A stretch of 64,000 nucleotides of DNA from Streptomyces xanthophaeus (GTDB lineage: Bacteria; Actinomycetota; Actinomycetes; Streptomycetales; Streptomycetaceae): positions 6,666,001 to 6,730,000 of the forward strand of contig NZ_CP076543.1 in NCBI RefSeq assembly GCF_030440515.1. The letters are read 5' to 3'. Below, piece after piece: positions 55,774 to 64,000 of this stretch. Made by a program: the position numbers and the translations under genes. How positions within the stretch are numbered: position 1 is the first letter of the stretch; each line of letters starts with the position of its first letter. A model generated the notes under the pieces. The model had not been told where the DNA came from, ran no database searches, and saw only the letters and a list, made by a program, of their open reading frames with translations.

Positions 55774-56118
55774 TCACTTCTCCGCGTCCTTGGCCCGCTG
55801 GATCGCTTCGGCGAGGCTCTTGACGCGCCGCAGGCGGGCGTCCCACATCTCGCCGACCGAGTTCAGCTGCGCCACCGCCCGGGCCAGCTGGGCCTCGTCC
55901 ACCCGATAGCGCTTCTCCCGTCCCGCCGGCGCCGACCGGACCAGCCCGACCCGGTCGAGCACGGCCAGGTGTTTGGTCACGGCCTGCCGGGTCACCGGCA
56001 GGTGCGCGCTGAGGGTCGTCGCGGTCCCCTGGCCGTCGGCCAGCAGGAGATCGATCATCCGACGCCGGGTCGGGTCGCCTATCGCGGACCACAGGTCGTC
56101 GTCGACGGCGGTGCTCAT
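55774..56118 (-). CDS. ArsR-family transcriptional regulator
   Basis: A 114-residue winged-HTH regulator (WSAIGDPTRRRMIDLLLADG, LPVTRQAVTKHLAVLDRVGL). It lacks ArsR-type metal-binding cysteines, so it likely senses something other than heavy metals, as usual for ArsR members paired with SRPBCC proteins. ATG 56118 overlaps the stop of the first SRPBCC gene (ATGA). It probably represses its own operon through the two GCAAC-N5-GTTGC sites upstream. Confidence 0.93.
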   Translation of the reverse strand: MSTAVDDDLWSAIGDPTRRRMIDLLLADGQGTATTLSAHLPVTRQAVTKHLAVLDRVGLVRSAPAGREKRYRVDEAQLARAVAQLNSVGEMWDARLRRVKSLAEAIQRAKDAEK

Positions 56119-56588
56119 CGCGCGGCCGCCAGCCGGTCGGCGGTCGCGGCCAGGCGCGGCAGGTAGAAGTCCCAGCCCTGCCGGTGGTCGTTGTAGTGGG
56201 CTTCGAGCACGGCGGCCTCCCAGCCCCGCTCGCGGTAGCCGCTCTCGCGGAAACGGACCGTGGTCCCCGTCCCCGTGGGGACGAGCTCGAAGGTCACCAG
56301 CAGCGAGTTGCCCGGACCCGCCGGCTCTGTCTCCGTCTCGTCGTAGGTCCACCGGAACGAGAACATCCGCGGCGGGTCGGCCTCGACGACCGTGAACGGC
56401 GCGGACTGGTGCCCGCCGGTTTCCTGATCCGTCCACGTGAGACGGCCCGTCGCGCCCGCGGCCGCCTCGAACGCGGTGGTCTCGGCGCTCCACCACTCCC
56501 GGATGTGCTCGGGGCTGCTGAGCACCTCGAACACCACCTCGGGCGAGGCGTCGACGTGCAGCTCGCGTTCGATACTCCCGTACTCCAT
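56115..56588 (-). CDS. SRPBCC family protein, first gene of the ArsR operon
   Basis: A 157-residue SRPBCC protein (IERELHVDASPEVVFEVLSS, REWWSAETTAFEA, TVRFRESGYRERGWEAAVLE). It binds a hydrophobic ligand in a deep cavity; no catalytic residue can be assigned. ATG 56588 is preceded by GGAGACGGCC; ATG 56600 would add four residues. It is coupled to the ArsR gene. It differs from the second SRPBCC gene in sequence, so they are not a recent duplication. Confidence 0.88.
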   Translation of the reverse strand: MEYGSIERELHVDASPEVVFEVLSSPEHIREWWSAETTAFEAAAGATGRLTWTDQETGGHQSAPFTVVEADPPRMFSFRWTYDETETEPAGPGNSLLVTFELVPTGTGTTVRFRESGYRERGWEAAVLEAHYNDHRQGWDFYLPRLAATADRLAAAR

Positions 56589-56605
56589 GGCCGTCTCCAT
56601 CTTTC

Positions 56606-56620
56606 GCAACCTTCGGTTGC
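56606..56620 (-). promoter_or_regulatory. Operator site 1 for the ArsR regulator
   Basis: Palindrome GCAAC-CTTCG-GTTGC. It covers the probable transcription start of the operon and lies 17 bp upstream of ATG 56588. Confidence 0.65.
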
Positions 56621-56625
56621 ATATA

Positions 56626-56654
56626 AAGCTAACCCTCTTCCGGCCGACGCGCAA
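56626..56654 (-). promoter_or_regulatory. Candidate promoter of the SRPBCC-ArsR-SRPBCC operon
   Basis: On the minus strand TTGCGC (56654-56649), 17-bp spacer, TAGCTT (56631-56626). Transcription would start near 56619, inside operator 1, while the -35 element abuts operator 2. Confidence 0.5.
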
Positions 56655-56665
56655 CAAATGGTTGC
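56651..56665 (-). promoter_or_regulatory. Operator site 2 for the ArsR regulator
   Basis: Palindrome GCAAC-AAATG-GTTGC, followed by GTAT as in site 1 (ATAT). Centre-to-centre distance to site 1 is 45 bp. Confidence 0.65.
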
Positions 56666-56764
56666 GTATCCGCCGGGGGAGGGAAGAGGCGGCAGTGGCA
56701 CCACGGGCCCCTACGGACACCGGCCACTACTGACACCGGCCCCTGCCGCGACCGGCCCGTGCGC

Positions 56765-59113
56765 CTACAGCCCCCGTACTGTGACCCCCTCCACCGGGTT
56801 CCCCGCCTCGTCCTCCACGACCACCGCGTCCCCCAGCCACCGCACCGTGTACCGCTCCACCGCGCCCGCCACGAAGCCCGGCCCCGGGTCCCGGATCACC
56901 ACCCCGCCCCCCGTGCGCCCCCGCGCCGGAGCCCAGACCTCCAGCTCCACCCCGTCCCCGGAGGCGGCCCGCACCGGCAGCACGGCCCCCGCCCGCGCCA
57001 GCACCGGGATCCGGCCCTGCGGCGCGTCCAGCAGGATCTGGCCCGGGCCCTCGTACGCCGCCCCCGTCGCCGTGTCGTACCAGCGCCCCCGCGGCAGCCG
57101 TACCGCCCGCCGGTCCGCCCCGCACTCCAGTACCGGCGCCACCAGCAGCGCATCCCCCAGCAGGAACGCGTCCTCGCAGTCCCGCAACCGCCGCTCCTCC
57201 GGCGTCCCCCACCACACCGGCCGCACGTACGGGGCACCCGTCCGCCGCGCCAGATGGGCCAGCGTCACGAAGTACGGCCGCAGCCGCTCCCGCTCCGCCA
57301 TCACCGCCCCGGCCTGCTCCGCCACCTCCGGCCCGAACTCCCACGGCTCCCGCCGCCCCGCCCAGATCGCCGAATGGGTCCGGAACAGCGGCAGGTAGGC
57401 CCCCAGTTGCAGCCACCGCACGTACAACTCCGGCGACGGGGACCCCCCGAACCCGCCGACGTCCGGGCCCGAGTACGGCACCCCGCACAGCCCGAGCCCC
57501 AGCACCAGCGCCAGCGAGGCCCGCAGCCCCTCCCAGCTGGACTCCACGTCTCCCGACCACGTGCCCCCGTACCGCTGCATCCCCGCCCACCCCGACCGCG
57601 AGAACAGGAACGGCCGCTCGGCGGGCCGCAGCCGCACCAGCCCCTCCCACCCCGCGCGCGCCATCGCCAGCGCGTACACGTTGTGCCCCTCCCGGTGGTC
57701 ACCGCCCGCCCCCTCCAGCGCGTGCCGCGCCGACCTCGGCAGCGTCGTGTCCCCGAACGGAGCGAAGGACACCGGCTCGTTCATGTCGTGCCAGAAACCG
57801 GCGAAGCCCTGCGCGAGCCGCTCCTCGTACAGCCCGCCCCACCACTCGCGCACCGCCGGATCCGTGAAATCCGGGTACGCGCACTCGCCCGGCCACACCT
57901 CACCGCGCACCTCCCCGCCCCGCGCGTCCCGCACGAAGGCCCCGCCCGGCCCGACCGTCAGCCCCGACGCGTGCACCCCGTCACCCGCCTTCACCGCCGG
58001 GTCCACGATCGACACGAGCCGCACCCCCAGCTCCCGCAACTCCCGCGCCAGCTCCGGCAGATCGGGGAACCGCCCCTCGTCCACCGTGAACACCCGGTGC
58101 CCGTCGTAGTGATCGATGTCCAGGTGCACGGCCGACAGCGCGAGCCCGCGCGCCGCGTACCCCGCCACCACCCGCCGCACCTCGTCCGCGCTCCCGAAGC
58201 CCCACCGCGCGTGCTGGTACCCCAGCGCCCACTCCGGCGGCACCGCGGCCGCGCCCGTCAGCCCCGACCACCCCTGCAGCACCCGCGCCGGCGTCCCCAC
58301 CAGCACCCAGCACCGCAGCGGCCCGCCCTCCATCCGCAGCTCGCTCGCCCCCGGCCGGTCCGCCCCCGAACCGGCACCCTCCTCGCCCTCGCGCAGCACC
58401 ACCCGCCCGTCCCACGAGTTGTCGTGGAACACCAGGTGCGTCCCCGCGTCCGCCACCACCAGCTGCACCGGCATCGTCAGGTACAGCGGATCGACCCCCG
58501 GCCCGAAGCCCCCCTTCGGATCCGTGTTCCACAGCCGGTACGCCCCGTCCCGCAGCCGCGGCCCCGCGGCCCGCCCGCCCAGCCCGAAGAACCGCGCGTC
58601 CGCCGGCACCTCGCTCCGCTGCAGCCACCGCGCCGCGCCCATCCGCGGATCCACCGGCTCCCACCATCGCGGCGGCGCCTCCCGCCGCAGCACCGTCCCG
58701 CCCGGCGTACGCACCTCCAGCGCACCGTGCCGCGACACCGCCACCGTCACCCGCTCCGACACCACCCGCCAGCCGCCCCCGGTGTCCGGCTCCAGCACGG
58801 CCCGCGGATCCGGCTCGGGGCCGTCGCCCACCACCGCGTACGACGGCGTCGGCCCGGCCCCGTCCCAGCTCCAGAACACCGCGCCGCCCACCGTCACCCG
58901 CACCAGCAGCTCGGAGCGTGCGAACCGCAGCACGCCCCCGCCCGGCCGGGCCTCCGTACCGGTCAGCAGCCCCGGCACCCGCGCCCGCTCCGCGCCCCGG
59001 CGCGGAAGCCCCACCGCGTCCGAGCGCCGGTGGCGCCAGGCCGAGCGCCAGGCGCGCCGACCGCGCTCCGTACCGATGTCTTTCACCGCACGTACCAGAT
59101 CACGACCGTTCAT
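56765..59113 (-). CDS. Glycoside hydrolase family 31, alpha-glucosidase type
   Basis: A 782-residue GH31 enzyme. N-terminal beta-sandwich region, then a catalytic barrel with the nucleophile motif FWHDMNEPVSF (Asp of HDMNEP) near residue 426 and acid/base region GTWSGDVESSWEGLRASL near residue 490. It hydrolyses alpha-linked glucosides or xylosides; no signal peptide is visible, so probably cytosolic. ATG 59113 is preferred over the GTG 3 codons upstream, since AGGGTGAGCGGC is the likely ribosome binding site. It is divergent from the acetoacetyl-CoA ligase gene. Confidence 0.93.
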   Translation of the reverse strand: MNGRDLVRAVKDIGTERGRRAWRSAWRHRRSDAVGLPRRGAERARVPGLLTGTEARPGGGVLRFARSELLVRVTVGGAVFWSWDGAGPTPSYAVVGDGPEPDPRAVLEPDTGGGWRVVSERVTVAVSRHGALEVRTPGGTVLRREAPPRWWEPVDPRMGAARWLQRSEVPADARFFGLGGRAAGPRLRDGAYRLWNTDPKGGFGPGVDPLYLTMPVQLVVADAGTHLVFHDNSWDGRVVLREGEEGAGSGADRPGASELRMEGGPLRCWVLVGTPARVLQGWSGLTGAAAVPPEWALGYQHARWGFGSADEVRRVVAGYAARGLALSAVHLDIDHYDGHRVFTVDEGRFPDLPELARELRELGVRLVSIVDPAVKAGDGVHASGLTVGPGGAFVRDARGGEVRGEVWPGECAYPDFTDPAVREWWGGLYEERLAQGFAGFWHDMNEPVSFAPFGDTTLPRSARHALEGAGGDHREGHNVYALAMARAGWEGLVRLRPAERPFLFSRSGWAGMQRYGGTWSGDVESSWEGLRASLALVLGLGLCGVPYSGPDVGGFGGSPSPELYVRWLQLGAYLPLFRTHSAIWAGRREPWEFGPEVAEQAGAVMAERERLRPYFVTLAHLARRTGAPYVRPVWWGTPEERRLRDCEDAFLLGDALLVAPVLECGADRRAVRLPRGRWYDTATGAAYEGPGQILLDAPQGRIPVLARAGAVLPVRAASGDGVELEVWAPARGRTGGGVVIRDPGPGFVAGAVERYTVRWLGDAVVVEDEAGNPVEGVTVRGL

Positions 59114-59334
59114 GCCGCTCACCCTGCCACCGGCCTCCGGCCGAGGGGACGGCGTTCAACTGCCGTTCACCCGGCAGCGGCACCCCCGTGCCGATCGCCC
59201 GACCCGCCAGGACAGCCCTGGTGCAGGGGACGATCACATGGCATGGTCCCTGTGAGCCGCCGCGCCCACACCCACGCGCGACGGCACCGTACGCACACGA
59301 AGCGCGAGCCGCAGACTTGACCGGGAGCCGACCC

Positions 59335-61311
59335 ATGACCTCAGCCACGCAGCCGGAACCCCTCTGGGCGCCGGGCCCCGACCGGATCGCCGCGGCCCGG
59401 ATCACCGCCTTCCAGGCCTGGGCCGCCGAGCGCCACGGAGCCCCCGCCGACGGCGGCTACCCCGCCCTGCACCGCTGGTCCGTCGACGAGCTCGACACCT
59501 TCTGGCAGGCCGTCGCCGAGTGGTTCGACGTCCGCTTCACCACCCCGTACGCATCCGTCCTCGCGGACCGCTCCATGCCCGGCGCACAGTGGTTCACCGG
59601 AGCCACCCTCAACTACGCGGAGCACGCCCTGCGCGCCGCCGAGGACCCGGCCCGCGCCGGTGACGCCGCCCTGCTGTACGTGGACGAGACCCACGAGCCC
59701 GTCCCCGTCACCTGGGCCGAGCTCCGCCGCCAGGTCGGCTCGCTCGCGGCCGAACTGCGCGCCCTCGGCGTCCGCCCCGGCGACCGGATCAGCGGATACC
59801 TCCCCAACATCCCCGAGGCCGCCGTCGCCCTCCTCGCCACCGCCGCCGTCGGCGGGGTCTGGACCTCCTGCGCCCCCGACTTCGGAGCCCGCAGCGTCCT
59901 CGACCGCTTCCAGCAGGTCGAGCCCGTCGTCCTGTTCACCGTGGACGGCTACCGCTACGGCGGCAAGGAGCACGACCGCCGCGACACCGTCGCCGAGCTC
60001 CGCGCCGACCTCCCCTCCCTGCGCGCCGTCGTCCACATCCCGCTCCTCGGCACGCCCGCCCCCGCCGGCGCCCTCGACTGGTCCGCCCTGACCTCGGGCG
60101 ACACCGAGCCCGTCTTCGAGCCGGTCCCCTTCGACCACCCCCTCTGGGTGCTGTACTCCTCCGGCACCACCGGCCTCCCCAAGGCCATCGTCCAGTCCCA
60201 GGGCGGCATCCTCCTGGAGCACCTGAAGCAGCTCGGCCTGCACTGCGACCTCGGTCCCGAGGACCGGTTCTTCTGGTACACCTCCACCGGCTGGATGATG
60301 TGGAACTTCCTCATCTCCGGCCTGCTCACCGGAACGACCGTCGTCCTCTATGACGGCAGCCCCGGCTACCCCGACACGGGCGCCCAGTGGCGCATCGCCG
60401 AGCGCACCGGCGCCACCCTGTACGGCACCTCCGCCGCCTACGTCATGGCCTGTCGCAAGGCCGAGGTCCACCCGGCCCGCGACTTCGACCTCTCCGCCGT
60501 GAAGTGCGTGGCCACCACCGGCTCCCCGCTCCCGCCCGACGGCTTCCGCTGGCTCCACGACGAGGTCGCCGAAGACCTCTGGATCGCCTCCGTCAGCGGC
60601 GGCACCGACGTGTGCAGCTGCTTCGCGGGCGCCGTTCCCACCCTCCCGGTGCACATCGGCGAACTCCAGGCCGCCTGCCTCGGCACGGACCTCCAGGCCT
60701 GGGACCCCTCCGGCAAGCCGGTCACCGGCGAGGTCGGCGAGCTCGTCGTCACCAACCCCATGCCGTCCATGCCGATCCACTTCTGGAACGACCCCGACGG
60801 CAGCCGCTACCGCGACAGCTACTTCGAGATGTTCCCGGGCGTCTGGCGCCACGGTGACTGGATCACCATCACCGACCACGGGTCGGTGATCATCCACGGC
60901 CGCTCCGACTCCACGCTCAACCGACAGGGCGTCCGCATGGGCTCCGCCGACATCTACGAGGCCGTCGAACGCCTCCCCGAGATCAAGGAATCCCTGGTCA
61001 TCGGCCTGGAGGAGCCGAACGGCGGCTACTGGATGCCGCTCTTCGTCCACCTCGTCCCCGGCGCGACCCTCGACGACGACCTGCGTGCCCGGATCAAGGC
61101 GACGATCCGCGAGGAACTCTCCCCGCGCCACGTCCCCGACGAGATCATCGAGGTCCCGGGCATCCCGCACACCCTCACCGGCAAGCGCATCGAGGTCCCG
61201 GTCAAGCGCCTCCTGCAGGGCGCCCCCCTGGCCAAGGCGGTCAACCCGGGCTCCGTCGACAACCTCGACCTCCTCCACTTCTACGAGGAGCTGGCCCGCA
61301 CCCGCGGCTGA
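59335..61311 (+). CDS. Acetoacetate-CoA ligase
   Basis: A 658-residue acyl-CoA synthetase of the ANL superfamily. Motifs: AMP-binding P-loop WVLYSSGTTGLPKAIVQSQG, TSTGWMMWNFLISGLLTGTT, WRHGDWITITDHGSVIIHGR and the C-terminal lysine region IPHTLTGKRIEVPVKRLLQG. The ANL family and the family-typical N-terminus (WFTGATLNYAEHALRA) match acetoacetyl-CoA synthetase (AacS). It activates acetoacetate for polyhydroxybutyrate, isoprenoid or fatty-acid use. ATG 59335 begins MTSATQPEPLWAP; the upstream frame is a shadow. Confidence 0.93.
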   Translation: MTSATQPEPLWAPGPDRIAAARITAFQAWAAERHGAPADGGYPALHRWSVDELDTFWQAVAEWFDVRFTTPYASVLADRSMPGAQWFTGATLNYAEHALRAAEDPARAGDAALLYVDETHEPVPVTWAELRRQVGSLAAELRALGVRPGDRISGYLPNIPEAAVALLATAAVGGVWTSCAPDFGARSVLDRFQQVEPVVLFTVDGYRYGGKEHDRRDTVAELRADLPSLRAVVHIPLLGTPAPAGALDWSALTSGDTEPVFEPVPFDHPLWVLYSSGTTGLPKAIVQSQGGILLEHLKQLGLHCDLGPEDRFFWYTSTGWMMWNFLISGLLTGTTVVLYDGSPGYPDTGAQWRIAERTGATLYGTSAAYVMACRKAEVHPARDFDLSAVKCVATTGSPLPPDGFRWLHDEVAEDLWIASVSGGTDVCSCFAGAVPTLPVHIGELQAACLGTDLQAWDPSGKPVTGEVGELVVTNPMPSMPIHFWNDPDGSRYRDSYFEMFPGVWRHGDWITITDHGSVIIHGRSDSTLNRQGVRMGSADIYEAVERLPEIKESLVIGLEEPNGGYWMPLFVHLVPGATLDDDLRARIKATIREELSPRHVPDEIIEVPGIPHTLTGKRIEVPVKRLLQGAPLAKAVNPGSVDNLDLLHFYEELARTRG

Positions 61312-61374
61312 GGCCACTGTCAGTGGCGATGATTACTCTGAGTGAGCAAGTGATTGCGACACTCAGGGGGAGCC

Positions 61375-62304
61375 ATGCCACGCAAGAACGACACCGGTGC
61401 GCCCACGGGCACGCACCGGGGCCGCACCCGCACCACCGACCGGCGCCGCCTGCTGCGCCGCGAGGTCCCCGGCACCATCGGCCTGCTGGCCGACGCCGGG
61501 GACTTCGCGGCCATGCGCGGCTACCGCACCTTCACCTTCGACGACCACCAGGACTACCTCCACCACGTGGACAGCCTGCTCAGGTCCCGCGCGGCCCAGG
61601 GCATCCACACCACCGTCGCCCTCTTCGACCCCGAGGAGTACGCCGAGTTCTGCGCGGAGAGCGGCCTCGACCCGGACACCGTCGAAACCCGCGCCCGCTT
61701 CACCGCCGAGCTGGCCGGCAGCGGCGCCCTCCTGCCCTACAGCGGCCAGCCCATCGACGAGCTCGTCCCGCTCCTCGTCGACGAAGCCGTCCGCCAGGCC
61801 ACCTGGGAGTACGCCACCGGCCTCCTCGCCGAGGTCGGCCGTTGCGCGGACTGCGGCGAGGACATCGGCCACGCCTCCTTCGACCGCGCCTCCGACGCAC
61901 TCGAACGCCTCGTGGCCGGCGCCGGACCAGGCCACCACCACTTCGTCTGCAGCATCCCGACCGAGGCACGACAACTCGTCGCCGTCCTGCACGCCGACAC
62001 CACCGGCGACCCGGACACCCCGCCCCGAGTCGAAGGCCGGGAAGGCCTCGACTTCGTGACGGTCCTCGCCGCGGGACTCGCCCTCGGCGGCACCGGGGGA
62101 CTGGTGGTCCGCACCACCGGTGAGGGCCGCCGGGACCGGGTCCACGGCTGGCGCCTGGACCGCGGCCGGCTCACCGCCCTGTCGGCCGCGGCCGTCTTCA
62201 ACGCCTACTGCACCGACGCCGACACCGGAGAACCCGTCGCCCCCGAATCGGGCGTCGAATACTGCCCGGGCTACGAGGTCGACGCACCCGGGCCGCACCA
62301 CTGA
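61375..62304 (+). CDS. Conserved hypothetical protein with cysteine pair
   Basis: A 309-residue soluble protein. After a basic N-terminus (RKNDTGAPTGTHRGRTRTTD) comes an alpha/beta region with RTFTFDDHQDYLHHVDSLLR, and a CxxC motif (RCADCGEDIGHASFDRASDA) near residue 162. The C-terminal half includes LDFVTVLAAGLALGGTGGLV. No family recognised. ATG 61375 follows GGGGGAGCC, which fixes the start. The promoter region contains the inverted repeat CTGAGTG (61339-61345) and CACTCAG (61360-61366). It converges on ptsI. Confidence 0.75.
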   Translation: MPRKNDTGAPTGTHRGRTRTTDRRRLLRREVPGTIGLLADAGDFAAMRGYRTFTFDDHQDYLHHVDSLLRSRAAQGIHTTVALFDPEEYAEFCAESGLDPDTVETRARFTAELAGSGALLPYSGQPIDELVPLLVDEAVRQATWEYATGLLAEVGRCADCGEDIGHASFDRASDALERLVAGAGPGHHHFVCSIPTEARQLVAVLHADTTGDPDTPPRVEGREGLDFVTVLAAGLALGGTGGLVVRTTGEGRRDRVHGWRLDRGRLTALSAAAVFNAYCTDADTGEPVAPESGVEYCPGYEVDAPGPHH

Positions 62305-62320
62305 CCGGTGCGGGACGGAC

Positions 62321-62353
62321 CGAGGGGCCCCCGCCACCGGCGAAGGCCCCTCG
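62321..62353. terminator. Hairpin between the conserved gene and ptsI
   Basis: A 9-bp stem (CGAGGGGCC, 62321-62329, with its complement at 62345-62353) and a 15-nt loop, between convergent genes. Confidence 0.7.
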
Positions 62354-62374
62354 AAACCGCACCACACCCTCCGG

Positions 62375-64000
62375 CTACTCGCCGGACAGCACCGCCTGCG
62401 CAGCCACCCGGGCCTCCTCGGCGCTGTCCGCCGCACGAGCCGCCGCCGCGGCACGCTCGCACTGGGCCAGCGTGTACTTGGCGAGCGTCGCCCGCACATA
62501 AGGAATCGAAGCGGCACCCATCGAGAGGGAGGTGACACCCAGACCGGTCAGCACACAGGCCAGCAGCGGATCGGAAGCGGCCTCGCCACAGACGCCGCAG
62601 CTCTTGCCCTCCGCCCTGGCGGCATCCGCCGACATGGCGATCAGGTCGAGCAGCGCCGGCTGCCACGGGTCCTGGAGCCGCGAGACGGCGCCGACCTGCC
62701 GGTCGGCGGCGAAGGCGTACTGGGCCAGGTCGTTCGTGCCCAGCGACAGGAACTCGACTTCCTGGAGGATGGAGCGTGCCCGCAGCGCGGCGGAAGGGAT
62801 CTCCACCATCGCGCCGAACTTCGCCTTCAGACCGGCCTCCCGGCAGGCGTCCGCGAAGGCCTTGGCGTCGATCCGGTCGGCCACCATCGGGGCCATGACC
62901 TCGAGGTAGACCGGCAGCCCCTCGGCCGCCTTGGCCAGCGCGGTGAGCTGCGTACGCAGCACGTCCGGGTGGTCCAGCAGCGAGCGCAGCCCGCGCACAC
63001 CCAGCGCCGGGTTGGGCTCGTCGCCCGGCGTCAGGAAGTCCAGCGGCTTGTCGGCGCCGGCATCGAGCACCCGCACGACGACACGGCCCTCGGGGAAGGC
63101 TTCGAGCACCTTGCGGTAGGACTCGACCTGCTTCTCCTCGGACGGCGCCTTCTTGCTGTCGTCGAGGAACAGGAACTCGGTGCGGAACAGACCCACACCC
63201 TCCGCCCCCGCCTCGACGGCGGCCGGCACGTCCGCGGGACCGCCCACGTTCGCCAGCAGCGGCACCTTGTGACCGTCGGAGGTCGCACCCGGACCGGACG
63301 ACGCGGCCAGAGCCGCCCTCCGCTCGGCGGCCGCAGCCTCCAGCTCGGCCCGCTTCTGCGGCGACGGGTCCACGAACAGGTCACCCGTGCTGCCGTCCAC
63401 CGCGATCATGGTGCCCTCGGCGATCTCACCGGCACCCGGCAGCGCCACGATCGCCGGCACGCCCAGCGCCCGCGCGAGGATCGCGCTGTGGCTGGTCGGC
63501 CCGCCCTCCTCGGTCACGAAACCGAGGACGAGCGCCGGGTCGAGCAGTGCCGTGTCGGCGGGAGCCAGGTCCCGCGCGATCAGCACGTACGGCTCGTCGC
63601 TGTCGGGCACGCCCGGCATCGGCACACCCAGCAGCCGCGCCACGATCCGGTTGCGTACGTCGTCCAGGTCGGCCACCCGGCCGGCCATGTACTCGCCGGC
63701 CCCGGCGAGCAGGTCGCGGTACGCGGCGAACGCGTCGTACACACCGCGCTCGGCGGTGCTGCCGACGGCGATCCGCCGGTCGACGTCCGCCATGAGCTCG
63801 GGGTCCTCGGCGATCATCGCCTGGGCCTCGAGCACGTGCTGGGCCTCGCCACCGGCCAGCTGGCCACGCGCGATCAGATCGGCCGCCACGGCACTCACGG
63901 CCTGACGGGCGCGCCCCTGTTCGCGCGCCGCCTCATCCGCGGTGATCTGCCTGGCCGGCGGCTCCAGAACCGCCGTGCCCATGTGCCGCACCTCGCCGAT
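62375..64000 (-). CDS. ptsI: Phosphoenolpyruvate-protein phosphotransferase, PTS enzyme I (5'-truncated by window edge)
   Basis: 541 codons of PTS enzyme I; the frame is open through base 64000 (reading IGEVRHMG), so only about the first 15 residues lie outside the window. Motifs: phosphohistidine GGPTSHSAILARALGVPAIV, PEP-binding GVGLFRTEFLFLDDS and LGTNDLAQYAFAADRQVG, and CGVCGEAASDP with the active-site Cys. It transfers phosphate from PEP to HPr, feeding sugar uptake (in Streptomyces mainly N-acetylglucosamine and fructose). The internal GTG 63991 is not the start. Regulation (for example DasR sites) would be upstream of the window. Confidence 0.96.
   Translation of the reverse strand: MGEVRHMGTAVLEPPARQITADEAAREQGRARQAVSAVAADLIARGQLAGGEAQHVLEAQAMIAEDPELMADVDRRIAVGSTAERGVYDAFAAYRDLLAGAGEYMAGRVADLDDVRNRIVARLLGVPMPGVPDSDEPYVLIARDLAPADTALLDPALVLGFVTEEGGPTSHSAILARALGVPAIVALPGAGEIAEGTMIAVDGSTGDLFVDPSPQKRAELEAAAAERRAALAASSGPGATSDGHKVPLLANVGGPADVPAAVEAGAEGVGLFRTEFLFLDDSKKAPSEEKQVESYRKVLEAFPEGRVVVRVLDAGADKPLDFLTPGDEPNPALGVRGLRSLLDHPDVLRTQLTALAKAAEGLPVYLEVMAPMVADRIDAKAFADACREAGLKAKFGAMVEIPSAALRARSILQEVEFLSLGTNDLAQYAFAADRQVGAVSRLQDPWQPALLDLIAMSADAARAEGKSCGVCGEAASDPLLACVLTGLGVTSLSMGAASIPYVRATLAKYTLAQCERAAAAARAADSAEEARVAAQAVLSGE

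Overview
The window is a chromosomal segment of a high-GC actinomycete, almost certainly a Streptomyces. Evidence: very high third-codon-position GC, many GTG starts, GTGA/ATGA stop-start overlaps, an RbpA gene with a sigma-R type promoter, a complete four-gene conservon (cvnABCD), SPW-repeat and FxsA proteins, and Ppm1. From memory, the gene order (rib genes, hisE-hisG, ppm1-fxsA-rbpA, acetoacetyl-CoA ligase, ptsI) parallels the S. coelicolor region around SCO1443 to SCO1391; this was not checked by alignment. No integrase, transposase, CRISPR array, tRNA, rRNA or complete secondary-metabolite cluster was seen. Both ends cut genes: riboflavin synthase at the left, PTS enzyme I at the right.

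Layout. 1-4.1 kb: tail of a riboflavin operon (ribE, ribM, ribA, ribH) followed by hisE and hisG. 4.1-9.6 kb: a PH-domain protein, a tandem pair of CNNM/CBS membrane proteins whose first ribosome binding site is buried in a hairpin, and a large multi-membrane GT-C-like protein. 9.6-17.4 kb: AAA+ ATPase, P-loop kinase, secreted C39-like peptidase, SPW membrane protein, 50-aa membrane protein, TetR regulator, acyl-CoA dehydrogenase and a 78-aa small protein. 18.1-19.25 kb: no convincing gene; instead a large imperfect inverted repeat. 19.5-29.5 kb: lipocalin/CrtC-like protein with an APH-type kinase, Lrp regulator, amidohydrolase, ppm1, fxsA, rbpA, MFS transporter and GDPD. 29.7-39.4 kb: MocR regulator, FtsK-like ATPase with a degenerate P-loop plus a 64-aa membrane partner, ankyrin and HEAT proteins, ECF sigma with a candidate anti-sigma, and 5-oxoprolinase pxpABC. 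39.5-47.1 kb: a three-gene set encoding a candidate kleisin, a winged-helix MukE/JetB-like protein and a 1592-aa SMC-like ATPase. 48-52.4 kb: conservon. 52.5-64 kb: thiolase/OB-fold pair, DUF962 protein, NUDIX hydrolase, ArsR/SRPBCC operon with paired operators, GH31 glucosidase, acetoacetyl-CoA ligase, an unknown protein and ptsI.

Most of the content is core metabolism, regulation and envelope biology rather than accessory cargo. The main candidates for undescribed biology are the SMC-like triad without a visible nuclease partner (39.5-47.1 kb), the 1.1-kb nested inverted repeat (18.1-19.25 kb), the FtsK-like protein lacking the Walker A lysine (31.4-33 kb), the structured leader of the CNNM gene (4.64-4.79 kb), and a short Cys-Cys leader peptide ahead of the HEAT-repeat gene (34.24 kb).
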